Positions 21,963-33,480 of a stretch of DNA of 64,000 nucleotides are shown here, one piece after another. Position 1 is the first letter of the stretch, and each line of letters starts with the position of its first letter. A program made the translations under genes and the position numbers. The DNA is from Semisulcospira habei (taxonomy: Eukaryota > Mollusca > Gastropoda > Semisulcospiridae): assembly GCA_036245525.1 (NCBI GenBank), contig BTPG01000001.1:182201250-182265249 (forward strand). Direction: 5' to 3'. The notes under the pieces are model-generated. The model ran no database searches and was not told the DNA's origin. It saw nothing but the letters and a program-made list of their open reading frames with translations.

Positions 21963-22068
21963 GTATGATAACTAATGTTGTGCCAGTTGTCAGAGTCACA
22001 GCAACAACAAGACACTTAGTGTATCATAAATAATGTTGTGCCAGTTGTCAGAGTCACAGCAACAACAA
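21963..22068. repeat. 58-bp satellite array, right part (2 copies)
   Basis: Same unit as 17221-18746, resuming at the duplicated target site. The final copy ends cacagcaacaacaaaatgcc, where unique sequence starts. Confidence 0.9.
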
Positions 22069-22069
22069 A

Positions 22070-22200
22070 ATGCCAACGTTGGTGGTGTCGACGCTGGTGA
22101 TGTGTGTCGCCATGACAACCCACGTGGTGCTGGGGGACGAGGAGCTGCTGGGTGGCTTGCTTCTTGGGAGCATGCTGGGAAACAACAATAACAGGGTCAG
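22070..22200 (+). CDS. Possible exon encoding a secretory leader (hypothetical)
   Basis: The ATG at 22070 opens a frame whose first ~22 residues are hydrophobic and signal-peptide-like (MPTLVVSTLVMCVAMTTHVV), followed by LGDEELLGGLLLGSMLG and an Asn run. The preceding cacag at about 22060 could be a 3' splice site for the first exon at 15330-15364, making the satellite and LINE intronic. A GTCAGT donor is possible near 22196. Downstream, a ~68-bp segment is tandemly duplicated (22181-22320). No homology recognised. The frame extends to 22417, but that part looks repeat-derived. Confidence 0.3.
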
Positions 22201-22424
22201 TGATTTGGCCGGTGTGGCTTGCTCAATGTGTTCGCTATATGCTGACGTAAACAACAATAACACACGGTCAGTCGCTTTGCCGGTGTGGCTTGCTCAATGT
22301 GTTCGCTATATGCTGACGAGAAAAAGAAAGCGGATTCCACTCGCGAGTGCCCAGCCGGTAACTCAGTGTAGGTTTCAGCCTGTTAATCGTGCTTCCCTGC
22401 ACTGCAGGGCCTCATGAGCTTCTA

Positions 22425-25400
22425 GTGCATAATAGTAACAGGCCTATGAGTGCGTACATACGCTGACGCATGCTCGCACACACACACACGGCACAAAACA
22501 AAAAAATACAAAACAAGAGTAGGGCCGGGGTGGTGAGGAAGGATGGGGGTGGGGGGGGGGGGGGGGTGAGGGCACCGCACGGTCAGTCACCTCATGTAAA
22601 AAATATTACGATCATTTCTTTAGCACAAACGTGTTCTCCACTGAATTAACACATTAAATGTCAGTCATTCCACACTGATGATGATCTTTTAAGGGGCTCT
22701 CACTTAACATCATTTCTCAGGGGAAAAAAAAAACGACCAGCTGCACTGTGATTCATTCCTGGGTTGATACAGATGTTGATTTAGCAGGTCAAGCAAAGAA
22801 ACTGTTAATAGTTAAGTCTACTATTAACTATAAATGAAAAAAAGAGCGAAATTCAAGTAAAAATGGCTGCGTAAAACAGGCACGCTGAAATGAGGCAACT
22901 TTGGTCACGGTGGCTACTTCTGAGGTTTCTGTTATGTAAATTAACCTTTCAACAGCAAACTGTTAATGATTTTCTTTGATATTTCTAAAATCTTTTATTT
23001 TCATAATGGGATTTTGTAAAATTTCTTGTTTTCAAACAGCGTGACTGCGTAACAAGCGGCGTCACACGCCTCCGGACATACAAAATAAACCGACATGTCG
23101 TTGTTGCTGATCACAGAACAAATAAAGCCATGAAAATCAACTAACTTTTATTAAACTAAAGTTGTACAACTACACACATTGAATGTGTATGCACACAATC
23201 AAGAAATTTCTGGCTTCTAAGTTATGGTGTCACAGATGTTACACAGTTACACTATATTACACCGCAGGTACACATTTCATATTTACCCATCTATTGGCAG
23301 TTTGGTATGTTGGTCTGCTTTTTTTACAGTTATAAACTACACACGTTAATTAACAATAATTAACAATGGTGCTAACATTTAAAGTTGAGTTTGATTTTTT
23401 AGCAGTAATTCCCCTATTTAGTTATCATTAGTGTGGAATGACTCTACCAGCATTGTTTTTGGCTAAGCACAATAAACAACAAACAACTCGTAACATTATT
23501 ATGCGCCAGAGGATACTCTGCACTGCCTCCCTTGGTGCCTAATGTGTCTAAAAAAATTGGCAAAAACTTAGTACACAAGTGTTCAATCAAAAGAAATCAC
23601 TTCGTGGTAAACTCTGGAATGGCGGTCGTCAGTCAGCCGCGCTGGTATGAAATCGTATACAGTAGGCCGTTAGACTGACAATGTATGCTTCAAATTTAGT
23701 ATCTAAACAAATTGATTTTTTTAATTTTTTTTTAATCTGTCTGTGGCGGTTCTGTTTAAACAAATCATAATAATCATTGCGTCAGTCAGTGCCTTATTAA
23801 TAAGAAGAGTGATCAAGTCATTATTTATCTTCCTGCTATAATCTGCTATTATGCCGTACAAACGTAACTCAGATCAAATAACACACACACACACAAAACA
23901 TTTTCCGGCAGCGAGGCCAAGCAACCCACTGCATGCATGTCTAACTCACGTCACTAGTAGTTTCACTTTCAGGTTGGTCAGCTCCACTCCGCCTTTTACG
24001 TTGAAATATCTTTTTTAAGGCACAAGCCAGAAAGTTTTTGCGAATTTTTACGACTTTACAGCACAATGATCAGCAAAAAAGCTAATCGTATTTGGTCCAC
24101 CGCCACTAAATGAACTGTTTTGTCTGGAAATATATAGAAAAAATGTTAGTTCTGTGCGGAAACTATATAGATGAACATGTGAGAAACAAGTGCGCTCCGG
24201 CCAGATGTCAAACGACCTAAACATACACACGCACAATGGCAATATTTGGTGGTCATTTTTGGATCAGAAAACTTTGCATGCGCTGATCTCGCAAACTAAA
24301 ATTTCAGAGCGCGAAAATATTTATCGGGGAACAGATAAAAATATCACCGCCTCCCACCGAAAGTATCTTGAGTCGTCTGCTTCGTGACAGTTTTACGCGC
24401 GGGTCAGATCAAAAATGGCATGGGCTGGAATGGTAAAAGTGTTTACCCGTATGGGAAAATGCTGATCATATGAGTAAACGAAGGAGGATGAGCATGTAAG
24501 CAGATGTGTTAGGAGAATCCAGGCTTTGATATTTTGGGGGATTGGAGCAATCGGACTGACTCGACAGTCCTGAGAGATAAACAACCGTCCGAAATTAGCT
24601 CTGCCTGGCCGTTAATTACGTTCTGTGACTCGCAGTGTAAAGAAGAACACAGGACAATGGGGTGGTCCGGCCTTTTTTGCACACACTGCGCGAACAAATA
24701 ATTTTTTTAGACACAAATATGAACAATTAGCACAATACTGGCAAACGTCTTAGATCAAAATCGTTATTTGCTGTGTTAGTGATAAACATCGAAATTAACG
24801 ATTATTTCTCTCAGGATGACAATGTAAGCAATCATGAGTCATATCACAGCTGTACTGTAAAACATACAAAAGAATTAAATGTTTTTCACGATGGTAATAA
24901 TCTACAGACATACACACAGAAATGTGTTTCGTTAACTGAAAATGTGCCCGCAGACAATTTCTCACATATTGAATTTGAATGGTGGCTAGGCCTCCGGGCA
25001 GCCATCTCATCTTTCTTCTCAGCCACGGCGCGTCAATTGTTGATTGAGAGTTGGGGGGGGGGGGGGGATGGTCAAAGAAGAGTCACTACAATAAGTGTGC
25101 AAAGCCGATTTTTTCCCGGTATGTGAAAGTTTCGCAAGCAAGTGTTCGATGAAAAATATGCCCGCCAGACACCGATATATCTAGATATAATATTCAAATT
25201 AATTAACTTGAGTAATATAAACACATAAAACAACAATTCACTTACCTTTACCCGCTTTGGCCAACGAACGGGATGTTTTTCCTCCTCGCCGCTTGGCGTC
25301 CATATCAAAAGTTTTATTAAGTTACGAATTCTTGTCCTGTAGCAAGAATTAGGCGAACACTGAAAGTTAACACGGACTGATACACAATCTCTTTCCGCTC

Positions 25401-26169
25401 CGTGTCACCTTCCGTCACAGAATGACTCGTCAGCACCGACCGGCAGACAGTTTGTGAAAAGCCGGGAAAACTGCAGCGTACTGATTGGCTCAAATGCGCA
25501 GCGTACCAATGTCACGTGTTTTATCATTAGCGTGGACGCACTACTGTCACGTGACCAATTTACAATTATTGTACTTGCTTTCGAATCTGTTTTGTCGGAT
25601 GTCCAGCTTGTTGTTGGAACAGCTTTAAATAAGTTAGACTCAGTCTGTCGATAGAGAGGCCGAGACCAAGAAAACTGAATGAAATGTTCAAAGCACACAC
25701 CGAACAGGTAAGAAAAATGCTCCTCCCCCCCCCCCCCCTTTTAATCAAAGCTAAAAAGCACACATTAACGTTCTTTTATCAAGTCGCCAAACAAGTTGTA
25801 GCTATGGACATTGATACGGATAAACAGACGAAAAAGCGAAGGTAAAAACCGGCTGCCGGCTGAATTGGTTTGAATCATTATCCCCATGCTTGTTTGGCAT
25901 TCCATGAAAAAAAAAAAAAAACCGGATAAACTTGTTCGTTGGTAAATCAAAATATCATTTTAAGTTCCGATCAGACTTCAAGTCGTTCCACTCCATAAAA
26001 GTGTCCCTGCTCTCCCTCACTCAATTATCACTCTTGCGGCGTGGACGTCACAGTTAAACCCCGATTTAAAAAAAAAAAGAAGAAAGTCTGAGGCCCACTC
26101 CCCTGTACAAGAAAGAGAACTCGGCCGCACAAACAAGGCTCTTAGAATTTCCAAGGCGCAGGACTTGCT

Positions 26170-26201
<32 letters not shown>

Positions 26202-26290
26202 GCGAGCCCCCGCATCTGCTGCTGGCCGGAATTAGGTAACTGTTCATGCAATACAATCAATCCAGCTTACTGTCTCGACTATCATTAGAA
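22425..26290. other. Mostly unrecognised AT-rich DNA; one weak first-exon candidate
   Basis: No ORF here carries recognisable domains. Poly-G tracts lie at about 22548-22566 and 25053-25067, poly-C at about 25724-25738, poly-T at about 26177-26201. A GC-richer stretch at 25380-25560 with CACGTGACCAAT, then gctttaaataagtt (about 25620) and a consensus donor ACAG|GTAAGA at about 25708, could be a promoter and first exon. Support is weak. Confidence 0.35.
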
Positions 26291-26292
26291 AT

Positions 26293-26475
26293 GTTGGTTG
26301 GTTGGTTAGTTCGGGTTTAACGTCCACAGCACAGAGGTGATCATGGACGGCCCTGACGGGCGGGTTATGGGGGAAAGGGAAATCTATTGCCTATGGAGTA
26401 CGACCTGAACACTGATCAACTCAGCCGCACCCCAACTGTGCCACTTTGATTTACCAGGACCTTTCATTAGAAATG
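26293..26475 (-). mobile_element. SINE fragment (body and 3' end)
   Basis: Minus-strand copy of the same SINE as 413-664 and 36793-37088. It starts in the TTGGTTGGTTAGTTCGGGTT tail (inverse of the 3' end), contains cctatggagtacgacctgaa and cactttgatttaccaggacc, and stops before the tRNA-like head. Followed by a G-rich tract (26505-26545). Confidence 0.8.
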
Positions 26476-26639
26476 TTTGGGGGACTAGCAGGTTTAACTT
26501 GGTGTTGTGGGGGGGGGGGGTGGGAGAGGGGGGGGGGGGTTGGGGTTGGGTGGATTTGGGGGAGGAGTAACTGCTTCCATCGGGTCAGTACCGATTAGAC
26601 GTGGTGACAGCAGGTATAAACAGACCACTCTGCTAGTGC

Positions 26640-27832
26640 CAGCTCACATTTCAGTGTATAATTCCAGATGTGTGGTAAAGTAAACCGACGCTAGCCGGGC
26701 CCCAGTGCTTGACAGTCGCTGCCGCCGCCAGCCTTGAGCGCAGCAGTGAGCTATCATGGCAATCGGCATGACCGCGAGGCTGGCATCAGCTATGTAATCC
26801 GCCAACCACACGCTTCATGTGTAGCATACCACCACCCCTTCTCTCCACCACCACACCCTCCCCTCAGTCCACCTTCCTTTTACCATGGGCTGCTAGCTCT
26901 ATGCTGGCACTTCATGTGTAGCATACCACCGCCCCTTCCCTCCACCACCACTGCCCCCCTCCTCAACCCCTCCACCACCACCATGGGCCCTATCACCCGA
27001 TCTGCGGCAAATGCCAAGCACGCCATGGACACTTCCATTGAGAAAATTCGCCATACAATGGATCCTATTCAAAAGACTTTCACTAGCGATAAACTCCCGC
27101 TATGGAGATGCATACTCCACACACGGTACATCGCAGGGTGTCCAGCCGCCATTACCGCCGACTGGTTCGACTACGAGCAAACCAGCAATCAGCCCAGCAT
27201 CATCACCCTCCCCACTCCACTGTGCAGCCCTTCCCCTCCTAATCTCTACAAGACATTTCTCCAACTCTACCTCGAATCGAGCAAGCTCATCACTATCACC
27301 CTCTACCATACTACAGGCACTGTGCTTGTGCAGGGGACCGCATGCCGACAGTGGGTGGATGAGGAGTTTGACAAGATGAAAACAATAGTGAGCACAATGT
27401 CTGACGAGACAACTACGCCTGCCATTGAACCCCCGATATCTAATTCCTCATCCGAACACCCACTGAGTACCCCGTCAATACCTGCCATTGAACCCCCCTC
27501 ATCTGACTCCTCAATTTCACCCTCTCAGTCTCCACTCGCATCTCAGCCCGGCCATCCAATCTTAAACGCTGTAATCGCCACTAGCACTCCCCCCTTCACC
27601 CCTCCCCTTTCTGCTGATTTTTCTGGTCCCCAGCACTTGTCGAAATCGGAACCCCTCATGTTAGTAGCTTTGTACTTTTGTATCTTAGTAGCTTTGTACC
27701 TTTAGCAGATTTGTACCTTTGTAGTTTAGAAACGGCAAGCGTGAAAAATGGCACATGTGCTAACTGCTTCTTCCGTTCAGAAATAAAGTTTCATTTCATA
27801 AAGTTTCATTTCATTTCATTTCATTTCACACA
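26640..27832 (+). mobile_element. ORF1-only non-LTR element with (TTTCA)n tail
   Basis: A single ORF is followed by a short 3' region and then aataaagtttcatttcat with repeated TTTCA to about 27830. A coding region without RT, ending in a short tandem tail, resembles a LINE-derived non-autonomous element that keeps ORF1 and the 3' end. The 5' boundary is uncertain; TATA-like gtataaacag at 26616 may belong to it or to the host. Confidence 0.5.
26983..27705 (+). CDS. ORF1-like protein of a non-LTR element (240 aa)
   Basis: I chose the ATG at 26983 because it has a strong animal start context (accaccATGG); the longer frame upstream has no ATG in frame before a Pro-rich, repeat-like stretch. The protein begins MGPITRSAANAKHAMDTS, has a compact central domain with LYKTFLQLYLESSKLITITLYHTTGTVLVQGTACRQWVDEEFDK read in two parts (about residues 85-125), then a long Ser/Pro-rich tail and a hydrophobic end. 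From memory, the TGT-x-LVQG-x-x-C-x-x-W segment is typical of ORF1/gag-like proteins of invertebrate LINEs, which bind the element RNA. No stops. The assignment is by recollection only. Confidence 0.45.
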   Translation: MGPITRSAANAKHAMDTSIEKIRHTMDPIQKTFTSDKLPLWRCILHTRYIAGCPAAITADWFDYEQTSNQPSIITLPTPLCSPSPPNLYKTFLQLYLESSKLITITLYHTTGTVLVQGTACRQWVDEEFDKMKTIVSTMSDETTTPAIEPPISNSSSEHPLSTPSIPAIEPPSSDSSISPSQSPLASQPGHPILNAVIATSTPPFTPPLSADFSGPQHLSKSEPLMLVALYFCILVALYL

Positions 27833-27835
27833 AGG

Positions 27836-28550
27836 TGAAGACTTTTCTCTTTAGGGACGCCGCCAAAGATCGTGCGACATTTTGCAGCTAGTCCTAAACC
27901 CAGTACCTGAGTACTTATCTCCGTCAGTATGAAATATAGATTCTCTTTAGTCTTCGCATTCGGCAGAGTTAATGAGGATCTATGCCTCTTAACGCTGGAT
28001 TGCCATTTGACTGGACTAAGTCAGTCGGACTTAATTAAAGTCAGGAGGTATTGTTAAATTTTGCCACACTATCCTTGTTCCCTCCAACACCACATCAGGT
28101 CATTCGTGCAGTCCCTCTGCCTATCTATGTTTGCCCTGAATGACTATTAATGTAGATTCGTATGAGGAAAGACAGATGTAAACTGGTATAGGAAACAGTC
28201 AAAGAACCTTATGTCCCCGCGCAAAACTAGAATTTTGTTCACCAGGCATTTTAGTTTTCAGAGACGCCGCCAAAGATCACCCGTAGGTCGTGTGACATTT
28301 TGCCGCCAGTCTTATCCCAGTACCTGAGTACTGACGGGCCCGATCTCCGTCAGTATGAGATATAGATTCTCCTTAGTCTTTGCATTCGGCAGAGTTGATG
28401 AGGATCTATGCCTCTGAACGCTGGATTGCCATTTGACTGGACTAAGTCAGTCGGACAATTAAAGTCAGGAGGTATTGTTAAATGGTGCCACACCACCCTT
28501 GTTTCCTCCAACACCACATCATGTTATTCGTGTAGTCCCTCTGCCTACAA
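27836..28550. repeat. Two tandem copies of a ~414-bp segment
   Basis: 27841-28140 and 28255-28550 are clearly related. Shared blocks are gacgccgccaaagatc, ccagtacctgagtact, ctccgtcagtatgara and aggatctatgcctct through gtccctctgcctac. The second copy runs directly into the LTR-element integrase frame and supplies the apparent in-frame start (MPLNAGLPFDW...), which is therefore chimeric. Confidence 0.75.
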
Positions 28551-31356
28551 TGAACACACGTATTCATGTTTCCCCGATGAAAGGCATCTCAATGTGACTC
28601 CTGCCCAACTGATAGAGTGGCAAAACCAGGACGAAACTCTAGCTCGCGCTAGGAAGTTGGCCGAAGAGGGCCGAGCAATTCCGTCAGGGAAAAGTCTGAT
28701 AGAATTTTGCAGGAGGAAGGGAATTCTGTATCGGGTCTATAGCAAAGGAGGCAGCCAATCGTCCCAGTTAGTCGTCCCGAAGCCTTTGAGGGAGACTGTA
28801 ATGCGTTTAGCGCATGACCCACCGATGGGGGGGCATTTGGGAGGCAAGAGAACCCGGGAACGCATTTGGGGTACTTTCTATTGGCCGGGGCTGTGTGCTC
28901 AAGTTCGCAGGTACTGTGAGTCATGCGAACAATGTCAGAAAGTAGTACCAAGAGGGAGAGTACCACGGGTTCCTATGCAACAGCTTCCGCTAGTAGAAGA
29001 ACCATTTCAGAGAGTAGCGGTAGACATTGTGGGGCCTATTGCTCCAGCTTCCGACAGAGGAAACCGGTTCATTCTCGTGACCGTCGATTACGCCACTCGA
29101 TACCCCGAGGCAGTACCTTTAAAGGGGATCGAAGCAGAAAGGGTCGCTGAGGCATTGTTAGAAATCTGGTCTAGGGTGGGGATTCCGAGGGAGGTGCTCA
29201 CCGACCAAGGGTCCCAGTTCACTTCACAAGTGATGTCTGAAGTCAACCGTTTGCTGTGCATACAAGGCAAGTGTACTACTCCTTACCATCCGCAGGCAAA
29301 TGGCCTAGTAGAACGTTTCAACGGTACCTTGGTGTCCATGTTGAAGAAGTTAGCTAGCGAGCAACCTCGGTGTTGGGACAGATACATTCCCTCATTGCTG
29401 TTTGCGTACAGGGAGGTTCCTCAGGAATCGACGGGGTTCGCGCCGTTCGAGTTATTGTACGGCAAGACTGTAAGGGGGCCCATGTCAGTTCTACGGGATC
29501 TGTGGACGAAAGAGCAGATGGGAGAAGAGGTGAGAGATGCAAGCCAGTACGTGGTAGATTTACGGAATCACATTGAAGAGACGTGCAGGTTAGCGCAACA
29601 GAATTTGAAGCTAGCTTCGAAAAAGCAGAAACGGCACTTTGACCGCAGAGCCAAACCACGCAGTTTTAATGCAGGAGACAAGGTTTTGTTGTTACTTCCA
29701 GTTAAACACAACAAGCTGGAGATGGCTTGGCAGGGACCATTCGAAGTTCTAGAGAGAGTCGGAGAGTGTGACTACAGGGTACGGGTGGGCAGTAAGAATA
29801 AACTGTACCATGCAAATCTGTTGAAAAAGTTCCAAGAACGAGTGTCAGTAGCTACAGTAGTGATAGATGAGGAGGACGAAGATGAGGGGGGAGAGGCGTT
29901 CGTGGTGGTAAAGGAAGTACCGACCATTCCTTTGGTAGCGTCTGAAGGACCCTCCGACGTCCATCTTGATCCTAACTGTCCAGAGATCCATTCTAGTATA
30001 GAAGCTCTGACTGTCCAGTTTAAGGATATTTTGACAGATTATCCGTTGAGTACGACACTAGACTCATGTGAAATCCATTTGACTGATGAAGTGCCGGTGA
30101 GAACGAAGCAATATCCTCTACCTCATTCTCAGCTAGAGGTAGTCAAAGCCGAAGTGGATGCTATGCTAGAGATGGGAGTAATCGAGAGAGCCAATTCCCC
30201 ATACAGCTCACCGATCGTATTGGTGAAGAAGAAAGATGGCACTGTTAGGTTTTGTGTGGATTTTAGGAAACTGAATCAAAAGGTCGTGTTCGATGCTGAA
30301 CCAATGCCTGACGTGGAGTATCTATTTTCCTTACTGTCCAAGGCTAAGTACTTGAGTAAGTTAGATCTAGCTAAAGGCTACTGGCAGGTACCCATGTTAG
30401 AGAGCGACAAACCGAAAACTGCCTTCACCACACCGGCAGGGCAATTTCAGTGGAAGGTAATGCCTTTCGGGTTAAAGACGGCAGGGGCAATCTTTTCCCG
30501 AATGATGAGGATGTTACTAGAACCTTTGCGATTGACAGAAGTTAGCAATTTCATGGACGATGTCATGATTGCTTCCTCCACTAAAGAACGTCACTTACAG
30601 TGTATTGCCCAGCTCTTTGGTAGGTTAAGAGAGGTCCAGTTGGCGGCCAGACCTACAAAGTGTTACTTGGGGTTCAATCAGTTAGAATATCTGGGGCATA
30701 CAGTGGGTAACGGTCAGATAAAACCAGAGGGAGACAAGATGCAGCGGATAAAAGACGCGCCGCGACCACAAACAAAGAAATAAGTCAGATCGTTTCTCGG
30801 GTTGGCAAATTATTACCGCCGGTTCGTTCCTAACTTTGCGGCCATAGCAGCCCCACTAACCGACCTAACCAAGGGAGGAAAGACTGGACAGATCGGTTGG
30901 AACGATGCATGTGAGACAGCATTTGAGACGCTGAAGGCGCGACTGTGTTCAGGTCCTGTGTGCTCATTGCCAGACTTCGATCGTCTCTTCGTGTTGCAGA
31001 CAGATGCGTCCGAAGGGGGTGTAGGAGCCGTATTATGTCAGGACCATGGTAACGGTTTACAGCCTGTTGCATGCGCGAGCAAGAAACTATCCAAAGCAGA
31101 GCGTAACTACTCCACCATCGAAAAAGAGTGTCTTGCAATCGTGTGGGGAATTCACAAATTCCGTCAGTATCTGTATGGTAGGACATTCGTCGTACAGACC
31201 GACCATAGACCATTGCAGTACTTGCAACAAGCTAAATCCACAAACAGTCGACTGATGAGGTGGGCTTTGCAGTTGCAGCCATTTTCCATTAGAGTGGAAA
31301 GCATAGCCGGTAAAGTAAATGTTCCTGCTGACTTTTTGAGTAGGACAGGGTGGTAG
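28546..31356 (+). pseudogene. LTR-retroelement pol: integrase upstream of RT-RNase H (Gmr1-like gypsy), one stop codon
   Basis: One frame, broken only by TAA at 30781-30783 where related proteins have Gln before VRSFLGLANYYRRF. Integrase: H-x-H then CESCEQC (HHCC finger), then RVAVDIVGP (D), VLTDQGSQF (D) and HPQANGLVERFNG (E), plus a C-terminal KVLLLLP domain. RT: IERANSPYSSPIVLVKKKDG, LDLAKGYWQVP (motif A), and FMDDVMI as the catalytic box. RNase H: LQTDASEGGVGAVL, KECLAIVWGIHKFRQYLYG, VQTDHRPLQYL. Normal Ty3/gypsy order is RT-RH-IN; IN first with gypsy-type RT is the hallmark of the Gmr1 group. Gag, protease and 5' LTR are missing. Confidence 0.9.
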
Positions 31357-31485
31357 AAACCGTAAATGTTGAAGCAGTAATGGGTTAGTTATTTGGGTTT
31401 AACGCCGAGCAGGCGACTAAGGTCATCTCACGGCGGGTAAGCAGTAATGGGACAGTCATATAGTAATCAAACCCGGGTGTTTGAT

Positions 31486-31499
31486 CTGGGAGGGGGGTA
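31486..31499 (+). promoter_or_regulatory. Polypurine tract
   Basis: ctgggaggggggta lies immediately before the TGTCAC start of the 3' LTR. Its position and composition fit the plus-strand primer of an LTR element. Confidence 0.75.
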
Positions 31500-33246
31500 T
31501 GTCACGTAACGGATGTGACATGTTGTTTCATTTTTTCGCCAAGTCGTTTTCTTGTTAAATAATGTAGGTCGCCGAATTCTGTAAATAGCCTTAGTTTAGG
31601 GAAGTTAATAAATGTAGTGTGAGCGTAATCGTAAAGCCCGTGCAGCAAGCTTAACGGTGAGCGAGTACAGCGGTTGCACGCTTTAGCCAAGTAGCTTTAA
31701 CCGAACAGTGTTCAGAGTAAAGTTAAACTGCAAGGTAGCAGAAGGATATTACAGTCAGTCAGCGGAGTTAGCCAGCGAAGTGAGAGTCTGGGTCAGGGTG
31801 CGTCCTCGTTTGGAGCCCTTGACAAGCTGTGTGGGGGTTGTTTTACCCTCCCTGCAAGACCACGACCAGTGTTCCTGGGTGTGGGTGTCCCGAGAGACTT
31901 GTGACCACGGCTGCTGCTCAGCAGAAGACCCCTCCGGTTCGTCTTCGTCTTGTTTTGTCTCGTCCTGCCGGAGGACTCACCAGTGACAGGTATTTACTCA
32001 TAAACATTTTCCTCAGTTAGCTGCTGTGCTCTCGGGTGTTTGAATGTGTATATAGGTGCGGAAGGGTATGTTCGTCTAGTTTTTTAGTGATGTTTTAGTC
32101 GAGGCTTTAACCATGTTTTTTAGGTTGGGTTGTAATGCGGTGGGTGTCGGATTTAGTTGTTTATATTCGGCTGTCGCCGAGTGAGTATATTTAAAGGGCC
32201 ATGTTGTAAAACGAATTAAAGTGGGTATCCTTTCAAATATATTGGTATTAAGTCCTAGATGTAATGTAATAAGATTGTCACGTTGGGTGGTTGCTGGTGA
32301 TTATTTCATATCTTTGTATGTACATCTGGATATTTTGATAATGTTGGTTTTAGCAGTGGCAATGTTGTTATACAAAAGTGGTTGTGCTAGCTTAATGTTA
32401 GTGTAATGGAATAGTGCAGACCTGGTGAATGTTGAATGTACATAGGAAGCTTTCATATCCATGATTGTATATTTAATATGGCCAAGGCGGATATTAGGGT
32501 GAGACGAGACACGACTCACGTGGTTTGTGAGTAGGTGCGTGTCAAATAGGCCAGAATTAACTGTGTTGGCACTTTGACTGACAATGCGCCCTTTTCCAGT
32601 GCACTGGCTTCGATCATTGGCTTCGAAGATTGGCTGGCTTCGAAGATTGGCTTCGAAGATTTCGTCGTTCTTCGATCTCATCCACGACCAACGGTGACGC
32701 ATCATCGGGAGTCGGAACGCCTTCGCTAGCCGGTCCTGTTGGACAAGTACGTTGGGCTACAGCAGGCTGATTCTACGTTCTGAGCGTCGGTCACAGGCGT
32801 GCGTGGGCAAGCGCGGCTACGGTGCTCTGTGGTGTAGGGGTAGTACTCGTACGTTACGAGCCACCCTGTCTAGTGTGGGACAGAGGACACTGTACAGAGA
32901 CAAAGTTACCCGCCTTGTATAGCCGTTGGCCATATTAGTCATTTTCACCTGTTAGTCATTTTCGTCTGTTAGTCATTTTCACCTGTTAGTCATTTTCACT
33001 TGTTAGTCATTTTTTATATGTTAATCTTTTTTAAGTGTTAATACGTTATGAGTGCATGTGTGGGTATGTGTGAGTGTGTGGGGCGTTAGGGGGTTGGGGT
33101 GGGGGTTAGAGTAAGAGTAGGTAATAAAGGATTTGTTTGTTGTTTATCGCTGGCGTTGCGTTATTTATTTAGAGTGGGTGGGTTTTCTCGAGTGTCTGCA
33201 CTCATATTGTCCACGGCGCCCTGACTCCGTCAGGCGTGTCGTGACA
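31500..33246 (+). mobile_element. 3' LTR of the Gmr1-like element (~1.75 kb)
   Basis: Starts TGTCACGTAACGGATGTGAC directly after the polypurine tract. The best end is ...ggcgtgtcgtgaca at 33246, giving TGTCAC/GTGACA inverted ends. Inside are a TATA-like gtatatttaaag (about 32184), short direct repeats ggcttcgaagattggctgg (about 32608-32660), five copies of ttagtcattttcacctg (32935-33012), and aataaagg at 33123 as a likely poly-A signal. No second LTR is in the window, so no LTR-LTR comparison is possible. Confidence 0.7.
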
Positions 33247-33334
33247 AACATTATGAGTCACGTACGTGTTCAGTTGTCGAGGCGCCATGATGCATTCCAA
33301 AATGCATTGTCGCGTCATGTCAGTGGGCGTATAA

Positions 33335-33430
33335 GCCCCGGTTCCAAATGCAAGTGTAAACGCATCAACCCCGATTCAACCCGGGTTCAACTCTACTCAG
33401 GTTCAACTCGGGTTGCAAGTGTAAACGGTC
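33335..33430. repeat. AACCCGGGTT-rich short palindromic repeat
   Basis: Repeated aacccgggttcaactc and inverse forms flanked by gcaagtgtaaacg. Related copies lie at 34745-34855 and 34905-34995. These look like small foldback elements; no coding potential. Confidence 0.6.
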
Positions 33431-33480
33431 TCAATACTGGCTGGTAATGTAGGAACAAGAAGCACCGCTAAACGGGTGCA

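Noticed and set aside
24773..25126. 117-codon plus frame as a gene
   Set aside because: It crosses a poly-G tract, has no recognisable domain, and overlaps equally open frames on the other strand.
28408..28545. ATG at 28408 as the true start of the LTR-element polyprotein
   Set aside because: This stretch belongs to the second copy of a 414-bp tandem duplication; retroelement homology starts only at about 28550.
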